A stretch of 64,000 nucleotides of DNA from Proteromonas lacertae. Lineage: Eukaryota > Sar > Bigyra > Opalinata > Proteromonadidae. Below the pieces are notes generated by a model. It saw only the letters and a program-made list of their open reading frames with translations, searched no databases and had not been told where the DNA came from. The translations under genes and the position numbers were made by a program. This document shows positions 11,405-23,633 of the stretch, piece by piece; within the stretch, counting starts at the first letter, position 1, and every line of letters begins with the position of its first letter. Location of the stretch: assembly GCA_002245135.1 (NCBI GenBank), contig NGBS01000876.1:62001-126000 (forward strand), read 5' to 3'.

Positions 11405-13677
11405 CTATTTCATTAGACCAATTAAGAAAGACAAATTTTTTCTTCTTCTTTCATTTGTCTCATTTTGAATATACTTCCTTCTTCTTGCACAAACATCGGT
11501 ATATTCTTTATTCAATTCATCTACATTGTTAAATTTCAAGTCAATTTTGTCTAATTCATTCTCTTTCAGATTCATATAATCAAAACTCTTTAAAATCAAT
11601 GGCTCTAATATACTATTTGTAGTCTTGGAATAAACACCAAATTCTGGTTTTATAAAGACTGGGGCTGGTTGATTATATATATCCAATGTAGCTATTGCAC
11701 TTAAATGAACTTTAGTCTTTATTAAATATTCTTCTAAGGTAGTTAAATATCTTACTCTAAATTTCAATCTCAACTATTTATTATTATTTTAAATTAAATA
11801 AGAAAATATACAAAATGATAATACTGTCTTAATATTTCTTTCTTTACATATACTGGAACGTTTGTATTTGGCAAAATAACTTTCATTAATGCTTTTTTAC
11901 TATATTTCATTTCACTATTTCATTATAAATAACTATAATAATAATACTAAACATGAGATATTCTTCTAATTTCTTTATTTACAGATGGAGGACTTCGTGG
12001 AGTTGCTGGTGGTTGAGGAGTTGAAGGAAGTAGTGGTTGTTGTTGTTGTTGGGTTAGAGGTTGACTTTGTTGTAAAATAATACTCTCAAATTTTTCCCAT
12101 TTATTTAATAATACACGATATCTAAAATGGAGTAATTTCAACCACTCTCTCACTTTCTTTTGACATATTATAATATGATATCTGAACATATTCACAATCT
12201 TAAACATCCTTGGTTTTCTACTTCCTAGACAATTGAATACTAAATCTGCACATTTGTCTCTATATTTTCTTTTATACTTTTTTACAAATTCTTTCATCTA
12301 TATTTAATAGCAAATAATAAATAATAACAATATACTCTTGCAACAGCTCTTTGTTTCAATGGTTCTGGATTAGCCAACATTTTCGCCCAAATGATTTTGA
12401 TCTCTTCAGCTTCATCTATTGCTCTTTGTATTTCTCTAATTCTCTCATACAATGAAGTACTAATAGTAAAAAATAAGAGTGAAGAAATATAACAATATTA
12501 TATTTTTAATAGTATTAATAAAAAAGATATTAATGTAAAGAATAACATATTTCATGAATAATTAACCATTTCGTTTGTCTGACTCGTCGATGATAAGCAT
12601 CAAGTCTTCTTTGCTGTAAATTATCTCTTTCTTCTATCATTTCTTTTGTTTTCTTCTTTTTAAATTCTTCAATTTCTTTAGCAAGCATTGACACTCTTTT
12701 CAATTTCATTTCTTGAAGTTTTTGTATTTCTTCTTTCTGTTGTTTTAGTTCATTTGGTGTTACAACTCTTCTATTTTGATGAATGTAAGTATAACCCTTG
12801 ATAATTTCACGATTATGATCTTGAATCACTTTCTTATATAAATCATCTTCTGATAATTTGTCAAGTTTATATTTTAGATCTGGGTGATATCTATAGAGAG
12901 TTCTATGCATTTTTGTCCTATTCAATAATAAATAAATAAATACTTGTCTATATCCTTTGTTTCTTCCTCGATCTTTTTTATATCAATTTTTTCATCTATT
13001 TTCTTATTCAATTCTTCTAATACTTTGTGTTTTGGACTTTTCACTACCAATGGATCTAGTAAGTGAGGATATGCTGATTTAGATTCTAAATCGACTTTTA
13101 TTGGAGAAGTGTTATTCGATGCAAATTGTTTATATACTCTGGGACTTAAGTTATTATATTCAATTAATTTTGATTTATATATTGATAATGAATTCCAGTG
13201 TTTTTCACCATAATTTTGAGCAAATAGAGGTGGAGGTTCATGACTATTGTTGTATAATATATGCAATATATATAAATACTCTGATATATCTATTACAACT
13301 CCTTCTGCACGTAGTTGCTTCTTTATTTCTTCAACATTTAATTTCTTAACAATCTTCTTTCTAGGTTTTCTACCTTTTCTATCCTTTATAGGCAATTTTC
13401 TATCATCTAGATGTTTAATTACTGACCCCCCTGATTCTTTAGGATCATAAATAAAATCTGGAGGTAACATATACCCATCAGGAAGATTATCTTTCAGGCA
13501 TTCGGGAATGCTCTAAGAAATCAATAGAATTACAAAATACCTCTTCTTGTACTTCTGAATTTCGTTTATCTAAGCTCTTTTTACCTCGGATCCTTGGCAA
13601 TCTATTTTTTATTTAATATCTATTTTTTTATACCCTGGTTCGATGTCTTTATGTTTGGATAAAGGCGATTTATTCAT
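11405..13677 (-). CDS. Conserved-looking coiled-coil protein, function not recognised
   Basis: Start at 13677; introns at 13602-13633, 13513-13540, 13244-13279, 12918-12943, 12460-12566, 12298-12335, 11915-11947 and 11774-11811 give 644 residues. The fifth intron uses a GTTAAT donor and is the least certain, but the total length divides by three. The N-terminal third is Pro/Lys rich; the middle is a charged coiled coil (KQQKEEIQKLQEMKLKR and onward); the C-terminal part is basic and aromatic with segments such as KKVREWLKLLHFRYR that resemble IQ-type helices, plus a Pro/Gln tract. Such proteins are common in cilia and basal bodies, but I have no specific match. The gene is head to head with the RING gene at 13733, only 55 bp away. 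Confidence 0.7.
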
Positions 13678-13732
13678 ATGACCGTTTTTGTTGCTCAAGC
13701 CAAGTTTATTTTTATTTTGAAATTTGAATTTT
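13678..13732. promoter_or_regulatory. 55-bp bidirectional promoter with TCAAGCC word
   Basis: The whole space between two divergent start codons (13677 minus, 13733 plus) is 55 bp. It contains GCTCAAGCCAAG, with TCAAGCC at 13695-13701, roughly midway. This places strong limits on where core promoter elements can be, and the word is the only G+C-rich motif in the gap. Confidence 0.5.
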
Positions 13733-14897
13733 ATGAGTGGAGCTCCATTGAAACGTATTGAATAATAGTATATTGAATATAGAATCGAATAGAAAATTGC
13801 ATTTTGATAATTTATCAAATCCTACAAAGCTTCGTTTTTCTAATGCTTCAAGAACTTCAGATATCAGTTCAAATTCTATCACATTTGATGAATTATCGTC
13901 CCCTTATATAGGTAAAGAAAATTATGAAAGTCAAGTATTGTAAATACTTCTATTTGTAGTTGAAAAGTTTGAGAAATCAACTTAAATGTGCTGAATTAAG
14001 CATTATACAACTTAGTATCACATTTAAAAATTAATATATATAACAATAGAAAGTCAGTTAAGAGAAAAAGATCTCCGAATAGAAGAACTAAACCATACAA
14101 TACATCAAATATCTCAAAACAAAGTAAATCCTACTGTATAATAATAATAATTGTTATGATTGTTATATCTATTAGGAATTATTCTTAAACACACCATTAG
14201 AAAAATCAATAATATCACCATTTCAACCTCAAGAATCAATTCAATCAAGACCAAGTCGAGCCTCTATTCAAAATACACTAAAATCCTTTCCAAGACCTCA
14301 TCTATTTGATGATTCATCAATGGAATCTAACACTGATGGAGAATATTCATCAAGACATCTTAATCCAGGAATGGAAATAGAAGAAGAAGTATATACAACT
14401 CCTCAAACAAATACAACAACTTCAAACCGTCTGTCAAACCCAATACAAGCAGCACAACCTCCACCATTTTTAACAAATTTACATACACCTTCTCCACAAC
14501 CAATATCATCATTAGCACAACAGTTAGAATATTCATCTGACAATAATATAGATATTGATAATGTAGATCCTGATAATATGACTTACGATGAATTAATACA
14601 ATTAGGACAGAGATTGGGAGATGTAGCTACAGAACAATGGAAATCAATATGTAAACCTATTATCAATGTATAATCATAATCATAATTATTATTATTTAGA
14701 GTTTACCTCTTCATAAATGGTTGGATGATGATGATGATAATGATGAATGTACAATTTGTACTACTAAATATATACTTGGAGAGTTTATAAGAGAATTGCC
14801 TTGTAAACACTTCTATCATAAAGAATGTATTGATGAATGGTTATCAAATCATAAGTTTTGTCCGTTGTGTAAGAAGAATATAATAGAGTCTCCTTAA
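13733..14897 (+). CDS. RING-H2 E3 ubiquitin ligase with N-terminal coiled coil
   Basis: Start at 13733; introns 13755-13782, a 25-nt and a 35-nt intron around 13937-14052, 14124-14175 and 14668-14699 give 330 residues. A short coiled coil (about residues 60-110) and a long Ser/Pro/Gln/Thr-rich region precede a C-terminal RING-H2 finger: CTIC, then CKHFYHKEC, then CPLC, the C3H2C3 pattern of ubiquitin ligases that bind an E2 enzyme. There is no transmembrane segment, so it is probably cytosolic or nuclear. The target is not indicated by the sequence. The finger lies in the last exon. Confidence 0.8.
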
Positions 14898-15017
14898 CAT
14901 AATTACGTTTAAATGTTATTTGTGTATGTTTGATAGTATATTTATATATTATCAATTTACAAAAGCAATTATCATCTAAATATAACTACATTCTTTATTA
15001 ATTTCCATTCTAGTTAA

Positions 15018-15226
15018 TATAATCAGTAAATTTGCATAATAAGACTCTTTTTCGTTGTGTTTATTGTCAAGCCTTTTGATAAGCTTGACTTTTAAATAAT
15101 CTCTAAAAAAAAGTTTTATACAATTGAAAATTGTAAATCAAACAGTTGTTAGAAATGAAGAGTCAAGAAGTGGTAATTCAATAGAAATGATGAGAATTGT
15201 ACATTTAGCAAAAGAACAGAAGTATA
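15018..15226 (+). pseudogene. Decayed copy of the first exon and promoter of a 4-TM gene
   Basis: Nearly identical to 19906-20117, which is the promoter and first exon of the first four-helix membrane gene. Here the ATG is lost (AAAAAAAG instead of AAAAAATG), about 11 bp are missing early in the exon, another deletion follows, and the rest of the gene is absent. The upstream hairpin GTCAAGC...GCTTGAC (15066-15089) is preserved. This is a recent truncated duplication. Confidence 0.8.
15066..15089. promoter_or_regulatory. Inverted repeat GTCAAGC(10 nt)GCTTGAC, copy 1
   Basis: Perfect 7-bp arms around a 10-nt loop, kept in the decayed copy. The functional twin is at 19953-19976, 21 bp before a start codon. 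Confidence 0.6.
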
Positions 15227-15633
15227 TGAGAAAATCTATTTTAAATAGTTGGAAATAAGTTGAAATATTGTATGTATAAAGAAAAAAAGAAATGAATTAA
15301 AAGGAATTGCTTTCTAACTATAGTAGTTGGTTTTAACCACAACTAATTTGATTATAGAATTTAAATTCTATCTAATGTGGTAATAAGCAAACTTAAAAAT
15401 ATATTAATCCTCAATACAAATAATATCATAGAATTCATCATTACATCGTAATATATACCTATCTGCAAAATAAAAAGCTCCAACTCGTTATATATCATGA
15501 GAAAAACAAAATTTAAAAAAATAGATTTATGAATTTTTATTCGTTACATTTTGAGTTTTAATAATTTTTGTTTATATCTCTTCAATTGCCTCCTATACCT
15601 CCATTATTATAGTTTATATTGTTAACTGATAAC
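15227..15633. other. Intergenic region with two palindromes
   Basis: About 400 bp without a gene. It holds a hairpin at 15324-15345 (TGGTT/AACCA core with longer flanks) and a perfect 18-bp palindrome ATAGAATTTAAATTCTAT at 15354-15371. Either could be a 3'-end or replication-related structure; neither resembles a known RNA gene. Confidence 0.5.
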
Positions 15634-18600
15634 ATGAACGGTATTTTAGAATATTTTATCACTTAATAGGATTAAGATTAATAATCAATGATAAAAATAA
15701 AGATTTAGATATTACCAAATGTTCCGAACATGCTGTGAAGAGAAATATTAGAGAGATTTTTGGTATAAAAAAGAGACGAAAAACAGAAGAGAAAAATGAA
15801 GCAGATATGAAAAAAGAAATAGATCCAAAGTATCCGATAATTGAACATCTATTAGATGTACTTAAAAGTAATAAAAAATGTGATATTACAGAAATAAAAA
15901 GATTAATAGCTGAGAATTTTACATTTAATGATGACTTAAAAGAATTCATCGAGAAAAGTGATATTAATGATTTACAAGTGTTACTAAAGTATTTAGGTGA
16001 TGGTAAATCAAAATATTTAGACTCACCTGACAATTTCGTTAAAATAGTGAATAATTTGAAAATAGTCGATTATTATAAACTTGTTATAGATGAAGATGGT
16101 AAGTATGTCGAAGGTGATGAAAAAAAGAAATATTTAGAGTTTGCAGAAGCAAATGTAGAAGTTTTCCAATTTCCCAAAGATACAATTTACATAAGAGATT
16201 GTTACTATTCAATGTTTCGTGATATTTGTAAAATTATATCAAGTGGTGTAATAAATTCCAATATAGTGATTACAGGTCAGCCAGGTATTGGCAAAACCTC
16301 TTTTATATATGTATTACTATACTTTCTGAAGAGTAATCTATCATATGATTATGAAGAAGAAGAAAAGAAGAATAAAGAAGCTTATTCACTCAAAAGAGAT
16401 TATCTAAAGAAATTACAGTTAGTGAAAGGAAAAAAAGAGATTCAAGAATTTCTGAATATATTAGATACAGAAAAAGAGAAAAGAATAAAGCCATTGTATA
16501 TCCTAATAAAACAACTTGAAGAAGATATGAAAGAAAGTAAAAAAATGATTAATTTTTGTTTAAAAGATATTAAAACACAGATTGACAGAATTAAAACAAT
16601 AAGTGAAAGTAATCATGATGATCTTTATACTGAAAAAGGAAGTAAATATACATTGAAAATCAATGGCGATGAAATAAAAATTATAAATGGAAAAAATATT
16701 GTGATGGAAAGTAGAGGACAGTATGATTTAAATATAGATAAAATAAATAAGAAACTTACAGATAATAAAAAATTTCCAGTATTAGAGGTAAATGAATCTG
16801 AGTGTAGTATTATATGTAAAAGAGTAATTACAGATAGAATATCAATTATATATGACAATATAGAAAATGAGAATAGATCAATAGAATTATATAAAAGAAG
16901 AACAGAAGAAATTACTAAAGAAATTGAAGGAATTGAAAAGAGTTATACAAAAATGGAAAAACGTATGAAAAAAAGATTAGAAAAAGTTGATAAACAAGTT
17001 GGTAATATAAATGATTTAGTTGAGGTAAAAGAAGAAGATTTAGGTATTGGATTTAATTACTATATTTTTGATGCGTATAAAAACATGAAAAGCATATATT
17101 TCATTAAAGGAAAGAAAGATGGAGATAAAGAAAAAGCCCGAATCTACAAGTTTGAAAAGATTAATGGAGAATATATACTATTTAAAAGTACAATTCATCC
17201 ATGTAAAATTATGGATTCATTGATAATAGTTGATACTCATAATTTTAAGTTTAAACCTAGTAATACAATAATATCAATTAGTTCACCTGATTCAGATAAT
17301 AATAGTAAATATGAAGAGGATAGCCAAAAATTTATATTTTGATTCTTTAAATAAAACAGAAATAGAAGAATGGTTTAAATATTGTATTGGTTTTGATAAA
17401 GGTACTGAATTTGATGAAATATGTAAAAAGTATGGTAATATACCTCGACAAATATATTACCATTATTTGTATAAGAAAAACTATAATAGGGATTATTGGG
17501 AATATTATAAGCAGTTGATAGAAAGTGTAGTAGGAATAACTGGTTATATTCAGTTTGTAAATGATTATATAAAACCACAAAAATTGAAAGAACTATCTAA
17601 CATTATAGTAAAATATGATTTCGAAAAAGAATGGGATAATGAAGTTGGAAGAATAATATTGCGACCAAAGGAATATTTAAAATTCATTTCTGAAGAAGTA
17701 GAAAAATATATAGTTTGTAAATTTAATCCTCCTAAAAGTAAAGAAGAATATCAACAGATAGAAAAATACTATACAAAAATTAACAATGATGAATCTATGA
17801 GAAGAATGGCATTGAAGCAGATAATAGCATATAAATTAAGTACTGGTATGATTAAGTTTAACTATGAAGATCCTAATTTCGAGATTAATTCTGAGTTATA
17901 TATTCCAGTTTATCATCCTCCAAAAGCATCTCATTCAGTGTTTTATATATTGGATGAAAATAATTTCTTTGATTTGATAATGAATGGAGTATTTATAAAA
18001 GTGTTACTAAATAATGAAAGTATTGAGTATGATAGTGAAACAAAAGAAAAAATAATAGAATCTGTAAGAGTATAAATATATTTTATATTTATAATAAAAT
18101 AGAAATGTAATATGAATGAAAGTGGTGAGTTTAAGTGTTGTATAATACAAAACAAAGAAGTAAAAGATTGTGATGCTTTTCCTATATCATCAAGTCAAGA
18201 AGAAGAAGAAAATGATGAACAATTAGAAGAAGCTGAAGATGATAATAGACTATTAGAAGAAAATAAAGATGATAGTAGAGAATTAGAAGAAGAAGCTGAA
18301 GAAGATGATGATAATGAAATATTGAACATTCAATTGCCATTAACAACATCATCAACAACAACATTATCTACTAATACTGTAGTTTTACCTAAAATGAATG
18401 TGTATATACAATATAGGAGTGTTTATTTGATGAGAGATTGTTTTAACAAGATGTTGGATATAATTTTTAAAGATAATTTTAAATATGATGGCCAAAGAAA
18501 CTATTTGATATTTGGTCATAGTAGAATAGGAAAGTCAATTTTAGGTGACATTATTAGAGAAGCAATTCATCTATATTATCCTGAGGTTAGTATATTACAT

Positions 18601-19761
18601 ATAGATGATGAAGGTGAAGAAAATCGTGATTATTTTGAAAGTAGAAATAATATTCAAATTGTAATTGCTGATGAATTTGTAATTGGTGAGGATGATTATT
18701 CAGATACTAAAATGATAATATTATTAGCTAATCCATTCAAAGAGCAGTATAAAACATTTCAAAGCAAAAGATGTCCATTAATAATGTATATACCTCAATT
18801 TACCAGAAAAGAGATAGAGCAGGTTATAGAAACGAAATATATTAAATTTTCAAAATTTGATGAAGATGGGATCGACTATAAAATATTTACAGATAGTGAA
18901 AATATTAATTTGTTCGGAGATTGCCAATGTGATGAAAAGCAATATGAAGAGTTTAAAACGGAGTATAAAGAAAAGTATTCATTATATAATGGTATTATTG
19001 GTTTGTATAATATAATAAGCAGTGAAAAATATATAAATATTGCAATTAATAATGAAAAGAACAAGGTGATAATGGAAGAAATAATTAAAGGAATAAATAA
19101 ATCTCCATTTTCAAAAGGTGACTATGATAATGTATTGATTTATGATACATATGAAGATGAAAATGGTATTATAAAATCCAATCGTCTTACATTTATTTCT
19201 GAAGAAATCAAAAAGAAGGCATGTGATAAACTTTGTAATATAACTGGTAAAGAAAGTTGTAAAGAAAAGATAAAATCATTAAAAGAAAATCCAGTAGGAA
19301 GTCTAGCTGGATTATTATATAAAAGAATTGTATCATATTTAATGAAGAACTGTAAACCTTTTTATGATAGTCTGATTAATAAAATTAAAGAATATAACAT
19401 AGATGATATAAATACAGTTTTCACTGGAAAAGAAATTAAAATATCAAGTGACGGTGATTTGAAGAAAGAAATAAGAAAATTAAATAGTTTTTATATTGAT
19501 AAAGTATATCCAATAATTGATTTGAATTATAAACCTAATTTCCTCAATATTGGTATGCTACTAGGTCCATATGGAATTCAAATTACTGTTGGAAAAAGTC
19601 ACAGTTTATCACCTGAGGTGATAATGATAATTCAACTGTTGAAAGCTATGACTTATAGAATTGATAAAGAGTATAGTTTAATTGAAAAAGCTAATGAAAA
19701 AAGAATAACAATATGTTTCAAATATGATGAATTGATATATTATTTAGACAAAATAGAATAG
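15634..19761 (+). CDS. Tandem Crinkler/RHS-type P-loop NTPase protein
   Basis: Start at 15634 with a 7-nt coding first exon, then intron 15641-15669. Two related NTPase modules follow. Module 1: YIRDCYYSMF, then P-loop GQPGIGKTS at about residue 205, a long charged coiled-coil insertion, a hydrophobic strand ending in Asp (LIIVD), and an ISISSPD strand. Module 2, after intron 18070-18102 and an acidic linker: YLMRDCFNKM, P-loop GHSRIGKSI at about residue 934, IVIADE as a Walker B-like strand, and a terminal YGIQITVGKSHSLS segment. The order aromatic-Arg-(Glu/Asp)-Cys motif, GxxGIGKS loop, S(S)P strand and final QxTV..H phrase is characteristic of the NTPase of Crinkler and RHS proteins, which are linked to transposon-derived effectors. 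The frame breaks once at 17305-17342: either a 19-nt intron (17305-17323) or one extra A in an A5 run. With the intron the protein has 1348 residues. Confidence 0.7.
17305..17323 (+). other. Candidate 19-nt intron or frameshift site
   Basis: GTAAATATGAAGAGGATAG begins with GTAA, ends with ATAG and its removal restores the reading frame exactly. The alternative is a single-base insertion in the CCAAAAATTT run at 17323-17333. It would be the shortest intron in the window. Confidence 0.4.
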
Positions 19762-19952
19762 ATATAAAGAATGTATTATACTATTAAATATTATTTTTAT
19801 TGTTTGTCAAAGGTTTATATTACTAGAATATTTATATTATAACAGTTTTCATCTAACAATATAACATTTACTTATGCACACTCAGTTTATTATTTCAGAG
19901 TTGAAAATAATCAGTAAATTTGCATTATAAGACTTTTTTCGTTGAGTTTATT

Positions 19953-19976
19953 GTCAAGCCTTTTGATAAGCTTGAC
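19953..19976. promoter_or_regulatory. Inverted repeat GTCAAGC(10 nt)GCTTGAC, copy 2
   Basis: Located 21 bp upstream of the ATG at 19997. Identical to copy 1 at 15066-15089 and related to the shorter TCAAGC...GCTTGA pair at 47479-47495. Confidence 0.6.
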
Positions 19977-19996
19977 TAATAAATAATCTCTAAAAA

Positions 19997-20674
19997 ATGT
20001 CTTATCCAATTGAAAATAGTCAGGTGGTAGTAAATCAAACAGTTGTTGTAAATGAAGAGTCAAGAAGTGGTAATTCAATAGAAATGATGATAATTGTACA
20101 TTTAGCAAAAGAACAGAAGAGTATAAGATGTAATATGAGATGGCTGTTAGTATTAGAAATTGTATAATAGATATAATATATTATTTTTACTTAGATTCTT
20201 CAATGTGTTACTTTTGTGATTTACTATAGCATATTTCCATTAATTACTGTTGGTCTTACTATATTAAACTGTTGCATGACATGTTTTACTAATAGCTTAA
20301 ATAATATGTGTTTTTCAGTTATAATATTTACAATTTGTATAATTCGAATAGTAATATATGGGATTACTTTATATTATGATTATATACCAGTAGGAACAAT
20401 AGTCGTTGTTACATGCTATTTATTTCAATACTATCGATTAATAAAGATAGAAAAACAATTATTTCCAGATATACAAACAACAACAATCAATCAACCACTT
20501 CTTAATACATCTAACGAAGATTCCTATCCTATCCAAATTGCACAATATCCTCCACAACCACAAATACCAGTTAAATATGATAATCCAAGTGAAGTATTCC
20601 CTGCTGGTCCTCCAATGAATGTGATGTATGAAAATAAGGATAGAGTTTCAGAAAATAATAAGTATATTGTTTAA
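19997..20674 (+). CDS. Four-helix membrane protein, tandem family member 1
   Basis: Start at 19997, one intron at 20162-20194, 214 residues. The N-terminal exon is hydrophilic and ends in an RSGNSIEMM...HLAKEQKSIRC stretch; about four hydrophobic helices follow (first one split by the intron), with Cys/Asn-rich loops (NCCMTCFTNSLNNMC), and a Pro/Gln-rich cytosolic-looking tail (PPQPQIPVKYDNPSEV). The topology recalls tetraspan proteins, but I see no family signature such as the tetraspanin CCG motif. It closely matches the next gene. Function unknown; proline-rich tails could bind WW or SH3 domains. Confidence 0.7.
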
Positions 20675-21041
20675 AATACTGTATTTATATATTATTTATG
20701 ATGTAATTTGTGTGATCTATTGGGTAAATAGTAAAGGATTGTCTAATTATTCTTATCTTATGTTTTACACACATATAAAGAATGAAAAATGTAAATAAAA
20801 AGCAAGGCGCTAATAAATTAATATAATAGGAAATATGACCATTCTGTTTACATCATTTGAAAATAATTTCTTAAACTCTCATTTTCTATCCATAAAGCAA
20901 TTCTTACTATAAAATGTACAACAATAACAACATTTATGCTCAATATAGTTGGATAACTTGTAAGAAAATTAAGTAAGACATTTTGTGTGATAATTATCAA
21001 GCCTAAATTACTTAGTTTGAAATTTGAAAAATCTCATTCAA
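20675..21041. promoter_or_regulatory. Intergenic region upstream of 4-TM gene 2
   Basis: About 370 bp. The only feature I can support is TCAAGCC at 20997-21003, 39 bp before the next start codon, followed by TTTGAAATTTGAAAAATC. No coding potential. Confidence 0.4.
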
Positions 21042-21704
21042 ATGTCTTTACCCAATCCAAACAACCAACTTCAACTAAATCAAACAGTTGTAGTAAATGG
21101 AGAGTCAAGAAGTGGAAATCCTATTGAAATGATGAGAATTTTACATTTAGCTAACGAACAGAAGAGTATAAGATGTAGCATGAGATGCATATTAATTCTA
21201 GAATTTGTATGATTAATATCAATCATATTATTTGATTAGATTCTTCTAGGTGTTACATTTGGAATTACAACCGAATATTTCCCTTTAATTGCTGCTGGAT
21301 TAAATGTAATAAACTGTTTCATGACATGTTTTACCAACTGTTTGAATAATATGTGTTATACAGTGGTTATATTTGGTAGTTGTGTAATTCGATTAATTAT
21401 ATACGGACTTATCATTATGGTTATATATTATCACTATTCTGCTCTTACTTATTTACTTCCAGGAATATCGGCAATAATTGTCATTTGTTATATGTTCCAA
21501 TATTATCGATTAATAAAGATAGAGAGAAACTTATTTAAAAGTCCAGAAGATACAGTCAATCAACCTTTGCTTAATTCTAACACTCAATCTTCTTCATTTC
21601 CTGCCCATATTCCAAAAGCCTTTCCACAAACTCAAATACCAGTCAAATATAGTAATCCAGATGAATTATTACCTCCAGGTCCATTTATGGGCGTTGATGT
21701 ATAA
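21042..21704 (+). CDS. Four-helix membrane protein, tandem family member 2
   Basis: Start at 21042, intron 21207-21239 in the same place as in member 1, 209 residues. It shares the first-exon phrase RSGNPIEMM...HLANEQKSIRC, the Cys-rich loop CFMTCFTNCLNNMC, YQYYRLIKIE-like end of the last helix and the tail motif TQIPVKYSNPDELLPPGP. The strong similarity, including intron position, marks a tandem duplication. Role unknown. Confidence 0.7.
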
Positions 21705-21889
21705 GAATTTTAATACTGTTCTAAGTTACAGTTTTATTGTTTAAAATGACATCATCTGTTTTATTATATGATTATTTTCTCTACATTACACAATAATTCG
21801 ACAATAACAAATCAAGCTCAGTTTGAAACATTGTTTCAAGCCTCAAACATTTTTTAACTCTTCTTTCTTCTTTTTTCGAATATTGCTAA

Positions 21890-22707
21890 ATGCTTTCTCA
21901 ACAACAACAATCAGGACTTACTATACCACAACAGAATGTGCCATTAGTCATAATAAGGAGAAATGAAGGACAGACACAACAATTGAGTGATTATACAGAA
22001 GAAGAGAAAAAAGCTATAAATGGGATGTGGATAAGATATATCTTTGAATTAGTATATTTATTGTAATTATATTTGTCTAGTTGATTTTATTATACTTTAC
22101 GTTTTATGGGTTTAAATGTATATTAGTATATGTAATAGATGGGCTATTCATCTTGAATGTTTTGATGTTCTTTGCAATACAAAGTAGACAAGCAAATTTA
22201 TATCAAGTGTTTACCACATTATTGACCAGCGGTCGAATTACATTATATGCTTATTTAGCTATATTTAATTATTTTGAGGGTGATGGCTATGAATATAATT
22301 TTGTATTGAAAGGTTGTCTCTTTGCAATTTTATTAATCATAACAATGTGTGATCTATCATCATTATTATTTCTCTTTAATCCTAATACAAACACTTCTCA
22401 ACCTCAACCCCAACGTCAACAACAACAACAGTATATACAACAACAACAACCTGCTGTTTATTACCCACCAGTTATTCAACCAATATCAATCATTAATCAA
22501 GAAAACACATTAGGAACACAACCACAACCATCATTAGCTTCACCATTAAATGATAATCAACAACAACAACAACAACAACAAATTTATTATCCTCAATTCA
22601 TTCCTCCACCTCCTCAGATGATTAATAATAATAGTAATGAACAGTATAATCAACAACAACAGAATAATATTTACCCATCCAGCAATTATTTTAATTCAAG
22701 ACCATAG
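21890..22707 (+). CDS. Four-helix membrane protein with Gln-rich tail, family member 3
   Basis: Start at 21890, intron 22052-22080, 262 residues. A short Gln-rich N-terminus leads to hydrophobic helices (YFTFYGFKCILVYVIDGLF; VLMFFAIQ; LKGCLFAILLIITM), with a long Gln/Pro/Asn-rich tail after 22380. Sequence identity with members 1 and 2 is low, but exon structure, the intron right at the first helix, topology and the P/Q tail agree. A TCAAGCC word lies at 21836-21842. Confidence 0.6.
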
Positions 22708-22916
22708 GTTAATGGAAATATTCATAAATCATTCATAATTCCATATATCATACTTTATATTGTTATTTTTTTAAATAAAAACTGTGTTTTTATTTGTCTA
22801 TAAAATCAAAATATTTATTGTTATACTATATAATGAATAAAATATTCAAAAATTTGATCGTTACAAGCCTATCTCAAATATTGTTTTATTCTTTTTTCAT
22901 TTTTGAAGATAATAGG

Positions 22917-23443
22917 ATGTCAAGTGGCATAAAACAACCTGAAAATTGTTCAACGCAACAGAATATACCATTAGTAGAAGAAAAAGTGGATGAAAATGAG
23001 ATACAACAATCATTTGTCCTAAAAGTAGAAGATGATAAAATAATAAATAGTGTAATGTATGTGAGTATTGGTGAAATTGTATTTTTAATTGTCTATATGT
23101 ATAGCTTTTTATTAGTTTTCTGATTTTCATTGTTTCAAATTATTTTATATGGACGATGATAATTTTAGTATTAAATATATTATTTGGGATAATAACGTGT
23201 TGTAAATCACAAGTGAAGAATATTTATTTACATGTCTTTTTAACACTTATTGTATGTAGTAAGATTATAATATATGGATATATCTCATCATTTTTTCTAT
23301 GGGGTCTGGTTAAAAATATGGTTAATAGTTCTGTTGTAGTATCAGCTGGTATTTCAGTGATTTGTGTTGTAATGAATATTTGTATGTTGATACTATTATT
23401 TAACCTATTCAATCATTTATCAAACTATTCAGATAGTCGATAA
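22917..23443 (+). CDS. Four-helix membrane protein, family member 4
   Basis: Start at 22917. Only when a 26-nt intron (23079-23104) is removed do the two open stretches join, giving 166 residues with continuous hydrophobic helices (ILFISFLIFIVSNYF, IILVLNILFGIITCC and two more). The intron again sits at the start of helix 1. It lacks the long P/Q tail of the other members. Function unknown. Confidence 0.6.
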
Positions 23444-23633
23444 CAACAACAATAACAAAAACAACATATTTATAATCTAAAATGTATAATAATCTCAAAT
23501 CAATGTAATTAGATTTAGAATTTATTTCTGTTTAATTGTCAATTTCTTTATTTAACAGGTTTTTTTGATGATTTAACAAAAAAGCTTGAAGTTAAAGCTT
23601 GAGAGAAATTTGAGATTTTATAATTTTTTTTAA

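Noticed and set aside
18112-19761. Independent second NTPase gene starting at 18112
   Set aside because: The stop at 18075 lies inside a normal 33-nt GTATAA...ATAG intron whose removal joins both parts in frame. I kept a single gene, though RNA data could reverse this.
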